Part shown: positions 38,001 through 47,413 of the stretch, piece by piece
Layout: every line of letters starts with the position of its first letter
Position numbering within the stretch: the stretch's first letter is position 1
Assembly: GCF_000224335.1 (NCBI RefSeq)
Contig: NZ_AFXZ01000050.1
Span: forward strand, 1-64,000
Length of the DNA stretch: 64,000 bases
Source: Bizionia argentinensis JUB59
Lineage (GTDB): Bacteria; Bacteroidota; Bacteroidia; Flavobacteriales; Flavobacteriaceae
Direction of reading: 5' to 3'
Position numbers and translations under genes: made by a program
Notes under the pieces: generated by a model
What the model saw: the letters and a program-made list of their open reading frames with translations, nothing else
The model's database searches: none
Told to the model about the DNA's origin: nothing

Positions 38001-38840
38001 ATTATCTTTGTCCAGAGCCGTATCACGATCTAAAACAATTTCGTTACGCTCAATAGAAACTACTTCACCAGTATCTTCATCAACAAAATCCTCATGCCAT
38101 GTATTTAAAACACGTGCTGCAAGTTTACGACCTAATACTTTTTTAAGTCCAGCTTTAGAAACCTTAATTTCTTCAGCAAGATCAAAAATCTCTAAAATAT
38201 CTTTATCGCGTTCAAAACCGATGGCTCTAAATAAAGTTGTAACAGGTAATTTTTTCTTACGGTCGATATACGCATACATCACTTGATTGATGTCAGTTGC
38301 GAATTCAATCCATGATCCTTTAAAAGGAATAACTCTGGCAGAGTATAATTTGGTTCCATTAGCATGGAAAGATTGGCCAAAGAATACACCTGGAGATCTG
38401 TGTAATTGTGACACTACTACACGTTCTGCACCATTGATACAGAAAGTACCTGAAGGTGTCATATAAGGAATTGTTCCTAAATACACATCTTGAACAATGG
38501 TCTCGAAATCCTCATGTTCAGGGTCTGTACAGTACAATTTAAGTCTGGCCTTAAGCGGAACGCTATATGTAAGTCCACGTTCTATACATTCTTCGATAGA
38601 ATAACGTGGTGGATCAATAAAGTAATCTAAAAATTCTAAAACAAATTGATTACGTGTGTCTGTAATTGGGAAGTTTTCCAAAAAGGTATTATATAAACCT
38701 TCGTCTCCTCTTTCTTCAGATTTAGTTTCTAGCTGGAAAAAATCCTGGAAGGATTTTATCTGAATATCCATAAAGTCAGGATATTCTGTTCTATTTATAA
38801 TAGACGAGAAATTTAATCTTTCAGCTTGTTTTGCTAACAT
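35028..38840 (-). CDS. rpoB: RNA polymerase beta subunit
   Basis: 1270 residues from ATG 38840 (the preceding codon TTG is in frame but unnecessary). The rifampicin-binding cluster ([20 protein letters not shown], then [13 protein letters not shown]) has the usual sensitive-type residues: QLSQ, D, H, R and S are all unchanged. The C-terminal end carries [18 protein letters not shown]. It forms the catalytic core with beta'. It is in the rplKAJL-rpoBC operon, and the 121-base gap after rplL contains an imperfect hairpin. Confidence 0.99.
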   Translation of the reverse strand: MLAKQAERLNFSSIINRTEYPDFMDIQIKSFQDFFQLETKSEERGDEGLYNTFLENFPITDTRNQFVLEFLDYFIDPPRYSIEECIERGLTYSVPLKARLKLYCTDPEHEDFETIVQDVYLGTIPYMTPSGTFCINGAERVVVSQLHRSPGVFFGQSFHANGTKLYSARVIPFKGSWIEFATDINQVMYAYIDRKKKLPVTTLFRAIGFERDKDILEIFDLAEEIKVSKAGLKKVLGRKLAARVLNTWHEDFVDEDTGEVVSIERNEIVLDRDTALDKDNIEEILETNVKTILLHKESAQQGDYAIIHNTLQKDPTNSEKEAVEHIYRQLRNAEPPDEETARGIIDKLFFSDQRYSLGEVGRYRMNKKLGLDIGMDKQVLTKEDIITIIKYLIELINSKAEIDDIDHLSNRRVRTVGEQLSQQFGVGLARMARTIRERMNVRDNEVFTPIDLINAKTLSSVINSFFGTNQLSQFMDQTNPLAEITHKRRLSALGPGGLSRERAGFEVRDVHYTHYGRLCPIETPEGPNIGLISSLSVFAKVNSMGFIETPYRKVTDGVVDIKSDPIYLSAEEEEDKLIAQATVKVDENGKILHENLIARMEGDFPVIEPHEIHYTDVAPNQIASISASLIPFLEHDDANRALMGSNMMRQAVPLLRPQAPIVGTGLERQVASDSRVLINAEGAGVVEYVDAREITIKYDRTEDEAKVSFESDTKTYPLVKFRKTNQGTSINLKPIVQKGDRIKKGQVLCEGYATEKGELALGRNMKVAFMPWKGYNFEDAIVISEEVVRNDVFTSIHIDEYSLEVRDTKLGNEELTNDIPNVSEEATKDLDEHGMIRVGAEVKPGDILIGKITPKGESDPTPEEKLLRAIFGDKAGDVKDASLKASPSLHGVVIDKKLFARAVKDKRKRAQDKEDIAALEALYFNKFGELQDVLVEKLFAIVAGKTAQGVFNDLGEEVLPKGKKYTLKMLNAVDDYTHLTAGSWATDDYSNKLVADLIHNYKIKENDLQGSLRREKFTISVGDELPAGIIKLAKVYVAKKRKLKVGDKMAGRHGNKGIVARIVRQEDMPFLEDGTPVDIVLNPLGVPSRMNIGQIYETVLGWAGQKLNRTYATPIFDGASLDQINEFTDEAGIPRFGHTYLYDGGTGKRFDQPATVGVIYMLKLGHMVDDKMHSRSIGPYSLITQQPLGGKAQFGGQRFGEMEVWALEAYGASATLREILTVKSDDVIGRAKTYESIVKGEPMPEPGLPESFNVLMHELKGLALDIRLEE

Positions 38841-38908
38841 CAATGGGCGGAATTTTGATTAAAAAAATAAAATGACGTATGTAACGATTATATACGCAAA
38901 ATGGTCTA

Positions 38909-38933
38909 GGCCTAAAAGTATACACTTTAGACC
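38909..38933 (-). promoter_or_regulatory. Imperfect hairpin between rplL and rpoB
   Basis: GGCCTAAAAGT (38909-38919) pairs with ACTTTAGACC (38924-38933) with one bulge and one G-T pair. No T-run is adjacent. It is in the position where an attenuator or RNase processing site sits in other bacteria between ribosomal protein and polymerase genes. Function is not shown. Confidence 0.4.
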
Positions 38934-38961
38934 TAAACCGTTATGTTTTTGAGGGCTTAAA

Positions 38962-39333
38962 TTACTTAAGCTCAACCTCTGCTCCAGCTTCTTCTAATTG
39001 AGCTTTTAAAGCTTCTGCTTCATCTTTAGAAACTCCTTCTTTAACTGGGCTAGGTGCATCATCAACTAAACCTTTAGCTTCTTTTAAACCTAAACCTGTT
39101 AATTCTTTAACTAGTTTTACAACTGCTAATTTAGAACCACCAGCGGCTTTAAGGATTACATCAAATTCAGTTTGCTCTTCAGCAGCTTCACCTCCAGCAG
39201 CAGGTCCAGCCATAACTGCAGCAGCTGCTGCAGGCTCAATACCATACTCATCTTTTAATATAGTTGCTAATTCGTTTACTTCTTTTACAGTTAAGTTAAC
39301 TAATTGTTCTGCGAAATCTTTTAAATCTGCCAT
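38962..39333 (-). CDS. rplL: 50S ribosomal protein L7/L12
   Basis: 123 residues with the normal layout: N-terminal dimerisation helices ([20 protein letters not shown]), Ala-rich hinge ([14 protein letters not shown]) and the C-terminal factor-binding domain ([20 protein letters not shown]). It forms the stalk with L10, encoded 66 bases upstream. No unusual features. Confidence 0.98.
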   Translation of the reverse strand: MADLKDFAEQLVNLTVKEVNELATILKDEYGIEPAAAAAVMAGPAAGGEAAEEQTEFDVILKAAGGSKLAVVKLVKELTGLGLKEAKGLVDDAPSPVKEGVSKDEAEALKAQLEEAGAEVELK

Positions 39334-39399
39334 TTTTTCTATCGTTTTAATAAATTTTTAATAATAATATAATTGTAATTAAGTGCGTACTATTTAATA

Positions 39400-39921
39400 C
39401 TATCCTTCTTTTTCAGATAGTGTTTTTAAAATCCCTGCTAATTTACCACCACTTGATTTAAGTGCTGAAATAACATTTTTAGCTGGCGATTGTAATAAGC
39501 CAATAATATCACCGATAACTTCGTCTTTAGATTTGATATTTACTAAAGCGTCAAGGTTTTCATCTCCAATATAAACAGCTTCTGCAATAAATGCACCTTT
39601 TAAAAGTGGCATTGCTGATTTTTTACGGAAGTTTTGAATAACTTTGGCTGGTCCATTACCAACTTCAGAATACATAATTGAAGTATTTCCTTTTAATGTA
39701 GAAGGAAGGTCTCCAAAATCTTTATCTGATGCCTCCATTGCTTTTTTAAGCAAGGTGTTTTTAACTACGGCTAATTGTATATTTGCCTTATAACAAGCAC
39801 GACGTAAATCTGATGTCGCACCTGCATTTAATCCAGAAATATCAGCTAAATAGATATTTGCATTATCGGCTAATTCCGCAGTTAATTCTTTAATTACTTG
39901 TGATTTTTCTTCTCTAGTCAT
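39400..39921 (-). CDS. rplJ: 50S ribosomal protein L10
   Basis: 173 residues. The start TREEKSQVIKELTAELADNA and the NTLLKKAM and KGNTSIMYSE segments are typical for L10; the C-terminal helix binds L7/L12. The 19-base gap from rplA leaves no room for a long L10 mRNA leader of the E. coli type. If the stalk proteins are autoregulated here, it must be from upstream of rplK or from inside rplA. Confidence 0.98.
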   Translation of the reverse strand: MTREEKSQVIKELTAELADNANIYLADISGLNAGATSDLRRACYKANIQLAVVKNTLLKKAMEASDKDFGDLPSTLKGNTSIMYSEVGNGPAKVIQNFRKKSAMPLLKGAFIAEAVYIGDENLDALVNIKSKDEVIGDIIGLLQSPAKNVISALKSSGGKLAGILKTLSEKEG

Positions 39922-39940
39922 AATAAAAGTTTTAAACTAC

Positions 39941-40630
39941 TTAACCAATTTTTGGATCTACAGCTAAACTTGGACTCATGGTACTGGACATATAAATGCT
40001 CCTTACGTAAATTCCTTTAGCTGCAGTTGGCTTAAGTTTCATTAATGTTTGTAATAATTCGTTTGCATTATCTGCAATTTTATCAGCACTAAAAGATGCT
40101 TTTCCTATAGATGCGTGTACAATACCAGTTTTATCAACTTTAAAGTCAATTTTACCAGCTTTTACATCGCTAACAGCTTTACCAATATCCATAGTTACTG
40201 TACCTGTTTTTGGGTTTGGCATTAAGCCACGAGGACCTAATATACGTCCTAAAGGACCCAATTTACCCATAACGCTAGGCATAGTTACAATAACATCTAC
40301 GTTTGTCCAACCACCTTTAATTTTATCAAGGTACTCATCTAAACCTACATAGTCTGCACCAGCCTCTTTAGCTTCCGCTTCCTTATCTGGTGTAACTAGT
40401 GCTAAAACTTTTACGTCTTTACCAGTACCGTGTGGAAGCGTTACAACGCCTCTTACCATTTGATTTGCTTTTCTTGGATCTACGCCTAAACGTACAGCCA
40501 AATCAACAGATGCATCAAACTTCGTATTGGTTACTTCTTTTATCAGCGCTGATGCTTCATCGACAGAGTATATTCTTCCTTTCTCGATTTTTGCTACAGC
40601 TTCTTTTTGTTTCTTTGTTAATCTTGCCAT
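39941..40630 (-). CDS. rplA: 50S ribosomal protein L1
   Basis: 229 residues. Conserved patches: [41 protein letters not shown] (about 123-142) with the RNA-binding loop, and [17 protein letters not shown]1 forms the mobile stalk at the E site and often represses its own operon by binding mRNA. It is downstream of rplK with an 18-base gap. Confidence 0.98.
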   Translation of the reverse strand: MARLTKKQKEAVAKIEKGRIYSVDEASALIKEVTNTKFDASVDLAVRLGVDPRKANQMVRGVVTLPHGTGKDVKVLALVTPDKEAEAKEAGADYVGLDEYLDKIKGGWTNVDVIVTMPSVMGKLGPLGRILGPRGLMPNPKTGTVTMDIGKAVSDVKAGKIDFKVDKTGIVHASIGKASFSADKIADNANELLQTLMKLKPTAAKGIYVRSIYMSSTMSPSLAVDPKIG

Positions 40631-40648
40631 TTTTCTAAATTTTTTAGA

Positions 40649-41089
40649 TTAATTAGGTTCGGTACCACCTTTTATAGCTATACCCATTGATCTTGCAGTA
40701 CCTGCAACCATTGTCATGGCAGCATCGATAGTAAATGCATTTAAATCTTGCATTTTATCTTCAGCTATTGCTCGTACCTGATCCCAAGAAACTTTTGCTA
40801 TTTTTTTTATGTGTGGTTCACCTGAACCTTTTTTCGCTTTGGCCGCTTCTAATAATTGTACAGCTGCAGGAGGTGTTTTGATAACAAAGTCAAATGATTT
40901 GTCTTTGTATACCATAATAACCACTGGTAAAACTTTACCAGGTTTATCTTGTGTTCTAGCATTAAACTGCTTACAGAACTCCATGATATTAACTCCAGCG
41001 GCACCTAAAGCGGGTCCAACCGGTGGCGACGGATTCGCTGCACCTCCCCTTACTTGTAGTTTAACTACTTTACTTAATTCTTTTGCCAT
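40649..41089 (-). CDS. rplK: 50S ribosomal protein L11
   Basis: 146 residues. The proline-rich N-terminal region ([20 protein letters not shown]) and the GTARSMGI C-terminal RNA-binding helix (about 131-138) are conserved. With L10-L7/L12 it makes up the GTPase-associated centre. It follows nusG by 73 bases. Confidence 0.98.
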   Translation of the reverse strand: MAKELSKVVKLQVRGGAANPSPPVGPALGAAGVNIMEFCKQFNARTQDKPGKVLPVVIMVYKDKSFDFVIKTPPAAVQLLEAAKAKKGSGEPHIKKIAKVSWDQVRAIAEDKMQDLNAFTIDAAMTMVAGTARSMGIAIKGGTEPN

Positions 41090-41162
41090 TTTTAATAATT
41101 TAGTTTTGATACATATCTTAAATTTGGAAGCATAAGACTGTATTCTTATATTGTAACAATTA

Positions 41163-41717
41163 TTATACTTTTTCTACTTGCATATAGCTTAATTCCAAAG
41201 GTGTTTTTCTTCCAAAAATTTTCACCATTACTTCTAGCTTACGCTTTTCTTCGTTAATTTTCTCGATCGTCCCATCAAATCCATTAAATGGTCCGTCAAT
41301 AACCTTAACTGTTTCGCCTATATTGAATGGGATAGCCACATTGGTATCGGCATTTACTGAAAGCTCATCTACTTTACCTAACATTCTATTAACTTCAGAT
41401 TGTCTTAACGGTACTGGATCACCTCCTTTAGTTTCACCTAAAAACCCAATTACATTTGTAACCGACTTTATAATGTGAGGGATTTCACCTGTTAAATTTG
41501 CTTTTATCATTATGTAACCAGGAAAATAAACTTTTTCTTTATTTACTTTTTTTCCGTTACGTATTTGGATAACTTTCTCGGTTGGAACTAGAACTTGCTC
41601 TACAAAATCTTCAAATCCTAATCGTGCTATTTCTGTTTCAATGTAGGCTTTAATTTTATTTTCTTGACCACTTACTGCTCTAACGACATACCACTTTTTC
41701 TCATTTCCTTCAGACAT
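41163..41717 (-). CDS. nusG: Transcription elongation/antitermination factor NusG
   Basis: 184 residues: NGN domain ([20 protein letters not shown]), [12 protein letters not shown] core, and C-terminal KOW motif ([20 protein letters not shown], about 132-152). It binds RNA polymerase and couples it to S10/Rho. Genes on both sides match the conserved secE-nusG-rplK order. The secE stop is 11 bases upstream of the start. Confidence 0.98.
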   Translation of the reverse strand: MSEGNEKKWYVVRAVSGQENKIKAYIETEIARLGFEDFVEQVLVPTEKVIQIRNGKKVNKEKVYFPGYIMIKANLTGEIPHIIKSVTNVIGFLGETKGGDPVPLRQSEVNRMLGKVDELSVNADTNVAIPFNIGETVKVIDGPFNGFDGTIEKINEEKRKLEVMVKIFGRKTPLELSYMQVEKV

Positions 41718-41728
41718 AAAATTTTATT

Positions 41729-41926
41729 TTAACCGTTAATCCAATGAAAGTAAGATCCTATTGCTTTGCTGAAAACCGTATCAATTCCCCAAATAGCTAG
41801 TGAAAAAATAATAGAGAACACAGCTACTAAAATGGTTAACTTTTGTCCCTCTGCCCAAGTTGGCCAAGTTACATTGTTTTTCAGTTCCCCAAATGATTCT
41901 TTTATATAAATTGCAATTCCAGCCAT
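41729..41926 (-). CDS. secE: Preprotein translocase subunit SecE
   Basis: 65 residues, the short single-helix form. The amphipathic N-terminal helix (IKESFGELKNNVTWPTWAEG) carries the conserved NNVTWPTW motif, then one transmembrane segment (KLTILVAVFSIIFSLAIWGI). It clamps SecY in the inner membrane. It lies between tRNA-Trp and nusG, as in most bacteria. Confidence 0.95.
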   Translation of the reverse strand: MAGIAIYIKESFGELKNNVTWPTWAEGQKLTILVAVFSIIFSLAIWGIDTVFSKAIGSYFHWING

Positions 41927-41983
41927 TGTAAATATGTTTTTTATTTTTAAGAAGCAACAATAAGACGTTTGCTACCTAAATTG

Positions 41984-42056
41984 CACGGGTTGAGAGACTC
42001 GAACTCCCGACACCTGGTTTTGGAGACCAGTGCTCTACCAACTGAGCTAAACCCGT
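41984..42056 (-). tRNA. tRNA-Trp (anticodon CCA)
   Basis: Acceptor ACGGGTT/AACCCGT, D arm GCTC-GAGC, anticodon stem CTGGT/ACCAG with loop CTCCAAA (anticodon CCA), and T-loop GTTCGAGTC. No CCA end encoded. Located between tuf and secE, as in related genomes. Confidence 0.95.
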
Positions 42057-42067
42057 AAATACAAGTC

Positions 42068-42094
42068 AAGGTATTCCGTAAAACGAAATACCTT
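42068..42094 (-). terminator. Hairpin between tuf and tRNA-Trp
   Basis: AAGGTATT (42068-42075) pairs with AATACCTT (42087-42094), plus CGT/ACG inside. No T-run on the minus strand, so it may act as a processing or weak termination site rather than as a full terminator. Confidence 0.45.
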
Positions 42095-42121
42095 AACTCT
42101 ATATTGATTAGATAAAATTAA

Positions 42122-43309
42122 TTATTCTAAAATTTCAGTTACTTGACCTGCACCTACAGTTCTACCACCTTCACGGATAGCGAAACGTAAACCTACATTC
42201 ATTGCAATAGCCTGAATTAATTCAACTGTAATAGTTAAATTATCACCTGGCATAACCATTTCAACACCATCTGGAAGCATAATGTTTCCTGTTACATCCG
42301 TTGTACGAACGTAAAATTGTGGACGGTAGTTATTATGGAATGGTGTATGACGACCACCTTCTTCTTTTTTCAAGATATAAACCTCAGCTTTAAATTTAGC
42401 ATGTGGTGTTACAGAACCTGGCTTAACAATAACCATACCTCTAGAGATTTGAGACTTCTCAATACCTCTTAATAAGATACCTGCATTATCACCAGCTTCA
42501 CCTCTATCTAAAATTTGACGGAACATTTCAATTCCAGTAATAGTAGACGTTAACTTTTCAGCACCCATACCAATAATTTCTACTGGATCTCCTGTTTTAC
42601 CAATACCAGTTTCGATACGACCTGTAGCAACAGTTCCACGACCTGTAATTGAGAAAACATCTTCAACAGGCATCAAGAAAGGCTTATCCATTTCACGAAC
42701 AGGCTCCTCAATCCACTCATCAACAGCTGCCATTAATTCAAGAATAGAATCAACCCACTTTTGCTCACCGTTAAGTGCACCTAAAGCTGAACCAGCTATA
42801 ACAGGACCGTTGTCCCCATCATATTCGTAAAAAGATAATAAGTCACGAATTTCCATTTCTACTAATTCAAGTAATTCTGGATCGTCAACTAAATCTACTT
42901 TATTCATAAACACAACCATTCTAGGAATACCAACCTGGCGACCTAAAAGAATATGCTCACGAGTTTGTGGCATCGGGCCATCAGTTGCAGCAACTACTAG
43001 AATTGCTCCATCCATTTGCGCAGCACCAGTAACCATGTTCTTCACGTAATCCGCGTGACCTGGACAGTCAACGTGTGCATAGTGACGGTTTGCAGTTGCG
43101 TACTCAACGTGAGATGTATTAATAGTAATACCACGTTCTTTTTCTTCTGGAGCATTGTCAATCTGGTCGAATGATCTTGCTTCTGAATAACCTGCATCAG
43201 CTAATACTTTTGTAATAGCAGCAGTCGTGGTTGTTTTTCCGTGATCTACGTGTCCAATGGTACCTATGTTAAGGTGTGGTTTTGAACGATCGAAAGTTGC
43301 CTTTGCCAT
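42122..43309 (-). CDS. tuf: Elongation factor Tu
   Basis: 395 residues. GTPase motifs: GHVDHGKTT (19-27), DCPGH (81-85), NKVD (136-139) and GSAL; domain II/III regions follow ([40 protein letters not shown]). It delivers aminoacyl-tRNA to the ribosome. It lies between tRNA-Thr(GGT) and tRNA-Trp and is probably part of a tRNA-tuf-tRNA-secE-nusG transcript. Confidence 0.99.
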   Translation of the reverse strand: MAKATFDRSKPHLNIGTIGHVDHGKTTTTAAITKVLADAGYSEARSFDQIDNAPEEKERGITINTSHVEYATANRHYAHVDCPGHADYVKNMVTGAAQMDGAILVVAATDGPMPQTREHILLGRQVGIPRMVVFMNKVDLVDDPELLELVEMEIRDLLSFYEYDGDNGPVIAGSALGALNGEQKWVDSILELMAAVDEWIEEPVREMDKPFLMPVEDVFSITGRGTVATGRIETGIGKTGDPVEIIGMGAEKLTSTITGIEMFRQILDRGEAGDNAGILLRGIEKSQISRGMVIVKPGSVTPHAKFKAEVYILKKEEGGRHTPFHNNYRPQFYVRTTDVTGNIMLPDGVEMVMPGDNLTITVELIQAIAMNVGLRFAIREGGRTVGAGQVTEILE

Positions 43310-43364
43310 GTTTATTTTATTTTAATCTATTTATATTAGTACTTATATTATTCAATATTAAATG

Positions 43365-43436
43365 AGCCAATGACGGGAATTGAACCCGTGGCCTCTTCCT
43401 TACCAAGGAAACGCTCTACCCCTGAGCTACACCGGC
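43365..43436 (-). tRNA. tRNA-Thr (anticodon GGT)
   Basis: Acceptor GCCGGTG/CATTGGC with two G-T pairs, anticodon stem TTTCC/GGAAG with loop TTGGTAA (anticodon GGT), T-loop GTTCAATTCC. Located 55 bases upstream of tuf, same strand. Confidence 0.93.
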
Positions 43437-43523
43437 GTAAAGTTTTTATTTCCTAATCTTTTCCATGCCTGCATAAAGACAAACCTTAAAAGAAGAGATT
43501 CCTGACTTCACAGGAATTTTTTG

Positions 43524-43596
43524 AGCGAGAGACCGGGTTCGAACCGGCGACATTCAGCTTGGAAGGCTGACGCTCTACCAACTGAGCTACTCTCGC
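43524..43596 (-). tRNA. tRNA-Gly (anticodon TCC)
   Basis: Acceptor GCGAGAG/CTCTCGC, D arm GCTC-GAGC, anticodon stem TCAGC/GCTGA with loop CTTCCAA (anticodon TCC), T-loop GTTCGAACC. A short ATTCCTG/CAGGAAT hairpin (43498-43517) separates it from tRNA-Thr and may serve in processing. Confidence 0.95.
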
Positions 43597-43850
43597 ATTT
43601 CTTTGAACATATTTCTATATTCAAAAGGTATTTTCATTATTTCAATTTCGGATTAAATTCTAATCCCGTAAAAGTAAACTTTTACTTAAACTTTAAAAAC
43701 GTATTCTAAAATTTTTTTCAATCACTTTCCTTTCGGCCCGCAATTTCCAACTTTTAATTTACAATTTCACAAATGTAACGTTTAAAAGTTTTATCATCAC
43801 CTTCCTTTGCACGGTAATCCATAAGGACAAAACCTTGCTTAAAAGCTTAG

Positions 43851-43932
<82 letters not shown>

Positions 43933-43971
43933 AATCACTTTAATTCAATATTTCAAAAAAACTTTTCTTTG

Positions 43972-44045
43972 AGCCGATGGAGGGACTCGAACCCACGACC
44001 TGCTGATTACAAATCAGCTGCTCTAGCCAGCTGAGCTACATCGGC
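43972..44045 (-). tRNA. tRNA-Thr (anticodon TGT), second copy
   Basis: Same as the copy at 25681-25754 except for one acceptor-stem base (C in place of T on the minus strand), restoring a G-C pair. It is first in the tRNA-tuf cluster. Confidence 0.95.
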
Positions 44046-44066
44046 TTTTTAGCATCTCATTCGCGC

Positions 44067-44095
44067 TAAAAAAAGCCCGCTATTTCTAACGGACT
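44067..44095 (-). terminator. Terminator of the hibernation factor gene
   Basis: AGTCCGTTA and TAGCGGGCT pair (with G-T pairs) around a GAAA tetraloop; on the minus strand a run of seven T's follows. Located 50 bases past the stop at 44145, directly in front of the tRNA cluster. Confidence 0.75.
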
Positions 44096-44144
44096 GCAAA
44101 TGTATATAAATATTTAATTATTCAAAACATTTTATTGATTTATT

Positions 44145-44447
44145 TTACAAATGTGGCCTTAATTTTTCTTTTCGCTTTTTTAATTGGCGTTCAAGTGATG
44201 CTACAGCGGTATCTACAGCCTCCTCAAAAGTTTTACATTGTTTTTTTACTACAAAACTATCTCCAGGCACATTTACTTGCGCTTCAAAAATCTTGTTTGC
44301 CTTATCACTTGTGTTTTCTACTTTTAAATAAACATCGGTTTGAATGACCTTATCGTAGTACAAATCTAACTTATCCATTCGCTTCTGAATAAAATCTATC
44401 AATTTTTGATCTGCGTTAAAATTAACGGACTGTGTGTTTACTTTCAT
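44145..44447 (-). CDS. Ribosome hibernation promoting factor (HPF/RaiA, short form)
   Basis: 100 residues: KVNTQSVNFNADQKLIDFIQ, then MDKLDLYYDKVIQTDVYLKV, and the conserved basic helix ASLERQLKKRKEKL. It is the short HPF without the C-terminal dimerisation domain. It binds the 30S subunit in slow-growth phase and inactivates or protects ribosomes. It follows the recombinase gene by 40 bases on the same strand. Confidence 0.92.
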   Translation of the reverse strand: MKVNTQSVNFNADQKLIDFIQKRMDKLDLYYDKVIQTDVYLKVENTSDKANKIFEAQVNVPGDSFVVKKQCKTFEEAVDTAVASLERQLKKRKEKLRPHL

Positions 44448-44487
44448 ACGATTCTAATTTTTTTAATTAAACAAACGAATTTTACTG

Positions 44488-45381
44488 CTATTTTTTCTGT
44501 CCTCTTGGGTGCGCTTTTAAATATACCTTCTTTAATTCCGATATACTATTGTGTGTGTATATTTGTGTTGCAGCTAAACTGGAATGACCTAATAACTCTT
44601 TAACGGTATTTATATCTGCACCTTGATTTAGTAAATGTGTCGCAAATGAATGTCTTAAAATATGCGGGCTCTTTTTTACTTTAGAAGATGCTAAACTAAA
44701 ATAATCATTTATTACACGGTAGACAAGTGTTTCATAAATTTTAACGCCTTTTTGGGTTAAAAAAAGGTAGTCAATATCAGAAATGTTTTCCAATTGATTT
44801 CTTATTTCCAAATAATATTTAATGGTTTTAATTACCGAGTCTAACAATGGAATAATACGTTCTTTGTTTCGTTTACCTAAAACTTTTAGCGTTTTATTGG
44901 AAAGATCGATTTGGTTTAATTTGATTTCTACCAATTCAATGCGGCGAATTCCAGTTGAATAGAATAATTCAATAATAAACTTATTTCGTACACCTTCAAA
45001 AGTATCATCAAATTCCAGATCGTCCAAAACGGTTGCCACTTCAGCTTCAGAAAAAGGTATTTGAATTTTCTTACTCGTTTTTAATGCCTTGTGTTTTGAT
45101 AGTGGATTAACCTGAATATCACCAACCTTAATTTGAAATTTATAATAGGAATTTAGTGCCGAAATTTTCCGATTTATAGAACGATTGTTCATTTCCTTAT
45201 CTACTAAACTAACAATCCAGGTTCTAATTTCTGGATAATTAACGGATAACATATCTTCTGTTTGGTAAGTTTCTGATAGAAAAGTTAGAAAGTCCTGCAA
45301 GTCTTTCTTGTATGCTTTTACAGTGAGTTTGGAATAGTGCTTTTCCAAAAGCAAGTAGTCCATAAAAGCTTGAAAGGGCAT
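44488..45381 (-). CDS. XerC/XerD-type tyrosine recombinase
   Basis: 297 residues. N-terminal SAM-like core-binding domain (FMDYLLLEKHYSKLTVKAYK), then a catalytic domain with STGIRRIEL (first catalytic Arg), LRHSFATHLL (His-x-x-Arg equivalent, near 243) and GHSSLAATQIYTHN (His and nucleophile Tyr). Full length and chromosomal context between rpsU and HPF indicate the housekeeping Xer protein that resolves chromosome dimers at dif, rather than a phage integrase. XerC versus XerD is not decided by sequence alone. Confidence 0.93.
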   Translation of the reverse strand: MPFQAFMDYLLLEKHYSKLTVKAYKKDLQDFLTFLSETYQTEDMLSVNYPEIRTWIVSLVDKEMNNRSINRKISALNSYYKFQIKVGDIQVNPLSKHKALKTSKKIQIPFSEAEVATVLDDLEFDDTFEGVRNKFIIELFYSTGIRRIELVEIKLNQIDLSNKTLKVLGKRNKERIIPLLDSVIKTIKYYLEIRNQLENISDIDYLFLTQKGVKIYETLVYRVINDYFSLASSKVKKSPHILRHSFATHLLNQGADINTVKELLGHSSLAATQIYTHNSISELKKVYLKAHPRGQKK

Positions 45382-45491
45382 ATTGGTTAATGTGTTAATG
45401 ATTAATATAAATTTAATTACTAAAATAGATTATTTAATAATACGCATATTTATAAAACTACGAAGATTAATTGAGCTTTTAGTTTAGAACA

Positions 45492-45518
45492 TAAAAATCC
45501 CGCATTTCTGCAGGATTC
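45492..45518 (-). terminator. Terminator of rpsU
   Basis: AATCCTGC and GCGGGATT pair (one G-T) on the minus strand, followed by TTTTT. It lies about 40 bases past the rpsU stop. Confidence 0.65.
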
Positions 45519-45520
45519 TT

Positions 45521-45548
45521 ATAATATAATATAATATAATATAATATA
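45521..45548. repeat. ATAAT pentanucleotide repeat
   Basis: More than five direct ATAAT units between the rpsU stop and its terminator. It is a simple repeat with no coding role seen. Confidence 0.8.
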
Positions 45549-45555
45549 CATGAGA

Positions 45556-45750
45556 TTACATACTTGCTTGATCTCTTAATCGCTGAACATATTGAGCTTT
45601 TTGAATTAGTGCTCTATTTTCAACCGAAGGCTTTGTAAACTGTTTGCCAGTTTGTAAAGCGCGTTTTGTCTTCGTTTTATCAAACTTTCGTTTGTAACGC
45701 TTTAACGCCCTATCTATATTTTCTCCTTCTTTAATTGGTATAATTAACAT
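45556..45750 (-). CDS. rpsU: 30S ribosomal protein S21
   Basis: 64 residues from ATG 45750 (MLIIPIKEGENIDRALKRYK, then KTKRALQTGKQFTKPS). The longer frame upstream would cover the ribosome-binding site and is not used. bS21 sits near the 3' end of 16S rRNA. In Bacteroidota it helps to sequester the anti-Shine-Dalgarno sequence (structure known from Flavobacterium johnsoniae), and its own mRNA keeps a strong Shine-Dalgarno, as here (45760-45769), consistent with self-regulation. Confidence 0.97.
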   Translation of the reverse strand: MLIIPIKEGENIDRALKRYKRKFDKTKTKRALQTGKQFTKPSVENRALIQKAQYVQRLRDQASM

Positions 45751-45759
45751 AGTCCTTAA

Positions 45760-45769
45760 CCTCCTCTCT
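45760..45769 (-). promoter_or_regulatory. Strong Shine-Dalgarno of rpsU
   Basis: AGAGAGGAGG on the minus strand, nine bases before the ATG. With the following T it matches the extended anti-Shine-Dalgarno complement AGAAAGGAGGT at 10 of 11 positions. Other genes in this window lack such a site. Confidence 0.85.
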
Positions 45770-45901
45770 TTTAAAATTTTCAAGGTGCAAAAATAGTTAC
45801 AATTTTAGATTTTGCAATGGAAAATTTAAAAATTATTAATAACCGTTAATACTATTGAAAAGGAACTACAATCATATCGAATTGCGCTAATAATTTATCC
45901 A

Positions 45902-45943
45902 CAAAAAAAAACGCAAACCACTTAAATAAAGTCGTTTGCGTTT
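45902..45943 (-). terminator. Terminator of the 45971-47398 gene
   Basis: AAACGCAAAC (45909-45918) pairs with GTTTGCGTTT (45934-45943). On the minus strand a run of T's follows. Confidence 0.85.
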
Positions 45944-45970
45944 TATTAAATCGTTGAATATATTCTAAAA

Positions 45971-47398
45971 CTAATCTTTAAATAAACTATAGCGTTTGGT
46001 TAAATCTTGAATTAGTTTCTCTTCTTCTTTACTCTCTAGCAATGTGTTGTAGTTCTCCCAAAATTCTTTATTATAAGGTTTTGGCGAAAACAAATCGGCA
46101 TCCCAAGTTTGTCTTAAAGTCCGCTGAATTTCAGCATCATCCGTAATTATTTCAGTAAATAAAATTTCCTGTACGGTATAATAAAATCGCTCTCCCTTAT
46201 TTACAATCGACTCATCAATATCTGTTTTCGGATTATTTACTACGGCTCTTACATTAACAAGTTTTGGCGTTTCGTAATAAACATAATTTAAGTACATATT
46301 ATCTTGGTACTCTTTATAAGTCAATATCAATTTATGATTGATGGTTGTATCATAAAGTGTTTTACTTCGGCTGCGTTGTGCTTTAGATGCGGCTACGAGC
46401 TCGTATTCTATCTTCTTAATTGCATAATTATCCCAATAAACATAAATCCATCCTTTTGGATGATAGCCATCGTTAAAAACGCCTGGTGTTTCTAGATTTA
46501 CATATTCGAAACTTTCTGAAATACTAATTTTATAAATTTTTCGATCGTTTTCAACTAAAACTGTATCCAGTTTAAACTGATGCTTACTCATAATGTCCTC
46601 TCCAAATAAAGCTTTGGGATTTCCAGCATTTCTAACCATATTCAGTTTACCCTGAAATAGCGTTTCGAGTCCATTAATGCGATTATCATTCCATTTTATA
46701 GCATTAACTAGTGATTTTGTTTGAATGGTATCACGCCTTAAATTGTTTTTAGAAAACTTGCGGTTTTTAATTCTATTTTTTAAAAAAGCAGTATATGCTA
46801 GCAAACTATCCACATCGCGTAAATCGTAACTTTTACGGACCTGATCTACGTTTATCTTAAGATTTTCTGCTGGATTAGATGCAAAACTAGAATCGTATAA
46901 AGTAATAGCACTTTCAATAAGCCACTTAAACTCTTTTTTATTACGCTCTTTATGACGCATAAACCCTTTTTGCAAATATGACGAATCTGGCAAATTTTCA
47001 GGTAACTCTTCCAGTGCCCGCATAACGATATCGTTTCCTGTTTTAGGCCTAGTTTCCGCTACCAACAGTATTTCATCTAATGAGGCAACATCATCATCCA
47101 AATAAATTTCGAAAGATGCATCGAACTCATTAACCGGGATTTTATAACTTTTAAATCCAATAGATGACACCACTAAAGTGTCTTTTTGATACTTATCAGG
47201 CACCCGTAATAAAAACTTACCATCGGCGTTTGTAACGGTTCCGATGGTAGTGTTTTTAACATAAATGCTTGCGCTTTCAATAGGCTGAAAAGAGCTTCCC
47301 TCTAAAACCGTGTTTGTTAATTCAGTTTGTGCCGAAACACATGTTCCTACAAGAATTAAAAAAGAACTTAAAAAGCACGTTTTAAAACGATTTTTCAT
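45971..47398 (-). CDS. Secreted protein with carboxypeptidase-regulatory-like domain
   Basis: 475 residues. After the signal peptide (FLSSFLILVGTCVSAQ) comes a CarboxypepD_reg-like domain (about 28-110: IESASIYVKNTTIGTVTNAD, FLLRVPDKYQKDTLVVSSIG). The remaining 360 residues form a domain with GFMRHKERNKKEFKWLIESA and YYETPKLVNVRAVVNNPKTD, as found in flavobacterial outer-membrane-associated proteins of unknown role. The architecture resembles the first part of larger DUF5686 proteins but lacks the barrel. It is a single gene with its own terminator. Confidence 0.75.
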   Translation of the reverse strand: MKNRFKTCFLSSFLILVGTCVSAQTELTNTVLEGSSFQPIESASIYVKNTTIGTVTNADGKFLLRVPDKYQKDTLVVSSIGFKSYKIPVNEFDASFEIYLDDDVASLDEILLVAETRPKTGNDIVMRALEELPENLPDSSYLQKGFMRHKERNKKEFKWLIESAITLYDSSFASNPAENLKINVDQVRKSYDLRDVDSLLAYTAFLKNRIKNRKFSKNNLRRDTIQTKSLVNAIKWNDNRINGLETLFQGKLNMVRNAGNPKALFGEDIMSKHQFKLDTVLVENDRKIYKISISESFEYVNLETPGVFNDGYHPKGWIYVYWDNYAIKKIEYELVAASKAQRSRSKTLYDTTINHKLILTYKEYQDNMYLNYVYYETPKLVNVRAVVNNPKTDIDESIVNKGERFYYTVQEILFTEIITDDAEIQRTLRQTWDADLFSPKPYNKEFWENYNTLLESKEEEKLIQDLTKRYSLFKD

Positions 47399-47413
47399 TT
47401 TATGAATTATTTA

